Positions 59,915 to 64,000 of a stretch of 64,000 nucleotides of DNA are shown in pieces; position 1 is the first letter of the stretch, and each line of letters opens with the position of its first letter. The translations under genes and the position numbers were made by a program. The notes beneath the pieces were generated by a model. The model did no database searches, was not told where the DNA came from, and saw only the letters and a program-made list of their open reading frames with translations. This DNA comes from Plasmodium relictum (Eukaryota > Apicomplexa > Aconoidasida > Haemosporida > Plasmodiidae): assembly GCF_900005765.1 (NCBI RefSeq), contig NC_041686.1, positions 1,178,001 through 1,242,000 of the forward strand. Reading direction: 5' to 3'.

Positions 59915-61379
59915 ATGAACAATCTATTATTAAAGCAACAAATGTATCAAAAAAATTCAAAAGATCAGAATAGTATAACAAAATTGAACAACACCTCATC
60001 GAATAGAGATGGAGGTTATCAGAGAAATAGTAATATAGGAAAGATCAATATGAATAATATGCCAAATAATAATATTTATAATAATTCCAATAATTTAAAT
60101 AATGATAACTATTCATTAGGTTTATTTATTGATAACCCTCAAAATGCATTTGTCTTTGATGAAAAAGATTTAAAAACTTTGTTTTCTTACTATAAAGGAG
60201 CAAAAAATATAAGAATATTAAATGATAAAGCAGCAGCACAAATAACTTTTTATGATCAAAATATGATACAACAAGTAAAAAAAGATATTAATGGGTTAAC
60301 GATAAATGATATTGGTACTATTAGATGTATTATATTAAATGAGGGAAAGGTTATCGAACAATTTCTTCCTTTTTCAGCAAATGATCCTGCACACTTACAG
60401 AATTCTAATTTATACTCTAATAACGAAAATACAGTTAATATGCTAAAAAAATTGGCTAGCTTATTACAACCACAAAATAATACTAATATAAAAAAGAAAA
60501 ATGATATGAATCAATTAACAAAAAATCAGGTGAATAACAAAATTAACCATACGAATTATAGCAATTCAAACAGTAATTTTAATCCTATACATAATAAAAA
60601 TGACCAAAATGAAAATCCATATGCTAATAAAAGATTAAGTAGAATAGAATTAATTGATATTTTTGGTTTTCCTTCCGAGTTTGATGTAATGAAAAAAATT
60701 TTAGGTAAAAACAATTCAAATATAACTTATATAAATGATCAAACAAATAACAATGTAAAAATAGAAATAAAAGGGAAACCAATAAATGAGGCACCTGTTG
60801 TTGAACGAATGCATATATCTGTATTATCAGATGACATACCTTCGTATAAAAAAGGAATTGAATTAATCATAAAATTGTTAAATTCTATTTTTAAGGAATT
60901 TTGCGATTTTTGCTTTGAAAAAAAATATCCAGTACCGGAAAATTTAGCATTTAAGAGGCATGAATATACTTATAATCCAGATGGAACTACGAAATACTTA
61001 GGTTATAAAGAAAATTCGCATATATTAAAAGAAAATTGCAAAAATGATTATATGTATAAAAAAAACAAAAACATACCAAAGAATGAAAAAGACAAAAGAA
61101 TTCCTAACAATACTTTTAATATGTATTCGAACTCCAATCTTCAGTATAATAACCAAAATGTGATCTCAGGAGACTTTAAGGAAATGTAAAAAAAAATAAA
61201 AAAAGAATAATAAAATTTAAAAAAAAAAAAAGAAAAAATAGACTTATAGCTTCACATAATATGTATATCATTATTATTTATTTATTTATATATTTATTTT
61301 TTTTTTTTTTTTTAGAAACTATAAAGAATCTAATCAAGGAAATTTTCGTAATATTAAATTAAATAGAACGAGAGATTAA
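59915..61379 (+). CDS. RNA-binding protein with RRM-like and KH domains
   Basis: This is a two-exon gene: 59915-61185 and 61316-61379, phase 2, encoding 444 residues. The small last exon adds NYKESNQGNFRNIKLNRTRD, and without it the frame ends in intron sequence. After an Asn-rich N-terminus, residues about 65-150 look like a degenerate RRM (LGLFIDNPQNAFVFDEKDLK, then AAAQITFYDQNMIQQVKKDI). Residues about 235-340 form a KH domain of the SF1/KHDC4 type: KKILGKNNSNITYINDQTNN, KIEIKGKP, then ERMHISVLSDDIPSYKKGIE. The rest is Asn/Lys-rich. Such proteins bind RNA and often act in splicing or translational control. The specific target is not readable. From memory a KH-domain gene follows exportin-1 on P. 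falciparum chromosome 3. Confidence 0.82.
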
Positions 61380-63465
61380 CTATTATTAAAAAATCATTTA
61401 AATTTATTTTGTTACATAATATCAGAATAATATTTTTAATTTGTAAACTATTTTTTTATATTCTGATAGAAAAACATTATTTCTTTTCAAATAGTTATTA
61501 TACTAACCGAAATCTTTTAACAGTAATATCATCCTTTCTTTTAAAAAAAAAAAACATATAAATTTTTTTTTTTTAAATTTATGTATAATTCAATTATATA
61601 ATTTTTTTTTATTTTCAAATATGTTTATATTAGTTAAAATAAATATATATAATGTGTATGCTTTTTTTGCGTAAAATAATTCATTTATTTTTTGAGGAAG
61701 TTATATTTGAATATTAATTTACTCTATTAATTTTAATATAAAATTTAAAAAGTTTTATTTTTTATGAGTAATAAGAAATAATATAATAATAAAGGTTAAA
61801 ATATAGAAAGTTTTCAAAAAATAATAAGTATATTTTTATTATATTTTTTTTTTTTTCGAATGTATATTAAAAGCTAAAAAAAGATTATGTGTAATCTTAA
61901 AAATATCTGACTAAATTACTAATTTAGCTTTTTATATTTCTTCTTAAAAAATAAAAACTTCAAGCTTTTCAAATATAATAAAGTATTAATGAAAGGATGT
62001 GTATTAAATGGCAAAAACAAAAAAAAAAGAAACATTTACTTTATATATGCATGTTAATTTTGTAAATAATTAAATATATTATAGAGCGTTTTTTAAATCT
62101 TATTTATTTAAATTTTTTAATATTTATTTTTTTGCATTAAATATAAATAGTAAAAGATTAAATTTATAATTATGTTACTTTTGATTTTTTAACAAAAATA
62201 TATTAAGTTTTTGAAAAATTTATATATATATTGTATTTTATTTTACGCTTAAACTTTTATCATTACTTATATTCTATTTTTGTTACTCTAATAATATATT
62301 AATTATTTCTTCATTAAAATTCTTATTTTATTATTTTGGTTATTAATTTTTTTTATTTTATTACTGTTTTTAACATTTTTATTATCATTTATTCTTTTTT
62401 TTTTCTTTTTTCGTTTCTGATTTTCGTTTGAATTGCGATGTTGTCATTTAAATATAAATATGAATATTTATAATACATTTAGACTTTCTTAATTATATAT
62501 GTATTTATAATGTTTTGATTTATTAAAAGAAATAAAAAATTTCCATAAATATAAATTTTCATTTTTGGAAAAAAGTATTTTAATATTTCTATGTAAGTTT
62601 TTATTAGAACAATTTAGATTAATAGTTTTTAAAATAACATTATCGTTTTTAATATATATATATATATATAATTTTATGATTTATACAATTTAAATTTTTT
62701 TATATTTTCATTTTTTAATAATTTCTATTTCACAATTTTTAAGTATTTTATTTATTCTTTTTTTTTTTTTCAACAAATATATAATTCTTTGTAATTATTT
62801 TAAAAGTAATATGTTTTGGGCAAATATAGGCATTTAATGTATATTTTTAGTGACTTTTCTTGAGATATTAAATTATTTATTTTGAAATAATATGAATATT
62901 TTTTGTCCCTTTATAAATTTATAATTTTAATAAAATGAATTATTTATTTCATTTCCTATGAATTATATTTTATTTTATTTAAAGAGAACTATAATAATAA
63001 AAGAAAGATAAATTATCTATATTTAAAATACATGCATATTAAAAAGAAATTTGTTCTGAAAGAATCAAAAAAAAAAAAAAATATGTAAATTTTCAAGTTC
63101 TTTTTAAAAGTAAATATAACATGTTTAAATAATACCACGTAACAAAAGGAAATTTAAAACTTTTCTCATAAGTATTATATATTTACATCAATTTTGTAAT
63201 ATTATAGGAATCCTATGTATATATTTTTAAAAAAAGATAAAAACAAGAAAGTTTATTATATTTTGAATATTTTTATATAATTTTTTTTTAATTTTTATGA
63301 TGCATCTATTTTTTAGTGAATAGTTAATTTTTTTTTTTATATTTACGCAAATGATGTTAATAATTTTTTAAACTTACATGAATATATACTTAAAAAAGAA
63401 AAATTAACGAAAATACAATAAAAAAAGAAATTTTTTTTTGATGGTACAGAAAAAATATAAGGAAA
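61380..63465. other. Gap between KH gene and CDGSH gene
   Basis: This holds the 3' UTR of the KH gene and the promoter of the CDGSH gene. It is mostly T-rich tracts, with TGCATG at about 62047-62052. I see no gene in it. Confidence 0.6.
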
Positions 63466-64000
63466 ATGAGTGATCCACTAGAGTATCTTAATGAAATAAA
63501 CTTCAATACGAAAAAATTTCCTCAGTATACTCATGTACGTATTTGTAAAATATATCAAAAAAAATGTTACATATTATAATTTTTATAAAAAATATTCTAC
63601 ATTTACTAAATATATATATATAATATTCAGTTAATAGAAACTTGCCCATCTGAACATGAAAATGAAAAGACTATAAGAATTTGTCGTTGTTGGCAATCAG
63701 GAAAATTCCCATATTGTGATGATACACATAAGGTTAAATATATAGATATATATATATATATATATATATATGCATTTAATTAATGTATGATGTATATATA
63801 TATATATATTTTTTTTTTTTTTATTTAGATTTTCATTGAAAATGGTGACAATGTTGGTCCATATGTAGCAAAATTAACTAGTTATAAGTTATCAGATGAA
63901 GAAAAGTTAAAAAAGAAAAAATACAATGAAAAATATATAAAAATAAATAATAAAATTCCCTATGAAAAATCTACAAAATTAAATTTTAAATTAAATTATT
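63466..64000 (+). CDS. CDGSH iron-sulfur domain protein, partial at window end
   Basis: Three exons are visible: 63466-63534, 63631-63732 and 63829 to the window edge, all phase 0. The reading frame is still open at 64000. Exon 2 encodes IRICRCWQSGKFPYCDDTHK, matching the CDGSH signature C-x-C-x2-S-x3-P-x-C-D-x2-H, which binds a 2Fe-2S cluster through three cysteines and one histidine. The usual Gly-Ser is replaced by Asp-Thr (CDDTH). Exon 3 continues ENGDNVGPYVAKL, the conserved GDNVGP after the motif, then a Lys-rich region. Family members (mitoNEET, NAF-1) sit on mitochondria or ER. No N-terminal membrane anchor is visible in the first exon. Exon 1 is short but starts with a clean ATG and ends at GTACGT. 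Confidence 0.85.

Noticed and set aside
1-64000. Search for tRNA, rRNA, transposon, CRISPR or telomeric repeats
   Set aside because: No cloverleaf-like GC stems, integrase or transposase motifs, regularly spaced repeats or telomere heptamers were seen. This eye search could miss small ncRNAs such as snoRNAs.

Overview
This window is strongly AT-rich nuclear DNA of a malaria parasite (Plasmodium, haemosporidian Apicomplexa). Three things show this. Exons of normal complexity sit in long A/T-homopolymer and (TA)n intergenic DNA. Introns are short, with GT...AG ends and pyrimidine-rich acceptors. The gene set includes lineage markers: two alveolins (IMC1e, IMC1a), plasmoredoxin with its WCKYC active site, and a HADO-type lipin phosphatase. 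From memory, the order matches the block of P. falciparum chromosome 3 that runs from the EH-domain protein through IMC1e, IMC1a, PEBP, BCKDH-E2, plasmoredoxin, a DHHC enzyme, RPABC2, HADO and NSF to exportin-1, read in the opposite direction. The exact species cannot be fixed from the sequence alone.

Layout, left to right: EHD-type dynamin-like ATPase (+); IMC1e (-) and IMC1a (+), a head-to-head alveolin pair sharing a 3.8 kb promoter region; a secreted bacterial-type PEBP (+); an Ariadne-type RBR E3 ubiquitin ligase (-); the E2 subunit of the branched-chain 2-oxoacid dehydrogenase (+); plasmoredoxin (-); a very large Asn-rich gamma-tubulin-complex protein (-); an ankyrin-DHHC palmitoyltransferase resolved here into eight exons (-); RPABC2 (+); HADO/lipin (-); a NOL9/GRC3-type polynucleotide kinase (+); NSF (+); exportin-1 (+, three exons); an RRM-like plus KH protein (+, two exons); and the first exons of a CDGSH iron-sulfur protein that runs off the right edge (+). 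I worked out splice structures by hand, checking that intron phase and reading frame agree at every junction.

These genes do not form an operon or a single pathway. Several of them serve membrane traffic or the pellicle (EHD, NSF, DHHC, IMC1a/e, lipin). Others serve RNA and nuclear functions (RPABC2, NOL9, exportin-1, KH protein), mitochondrial or redox functions (BCKDH-E2, plasmoredoxin, CDGSH) and the spindle (GCP). I found no transposon, CRISPR array, tRNA or rRNA gene.

The least explained material is in the gaps. There is a possible three-exon micro-gene between RPABC2 and HADO, a possible two-exon micro-gene between EHD and IMC1e, and an exon-like CxxC-encoding patch between NSF and exportin-1. 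RPABC2, and possibly HADO, may have start codons split by an intron. In exportin-1 the leptomycin-B cysteine position appears to be isoleucine.
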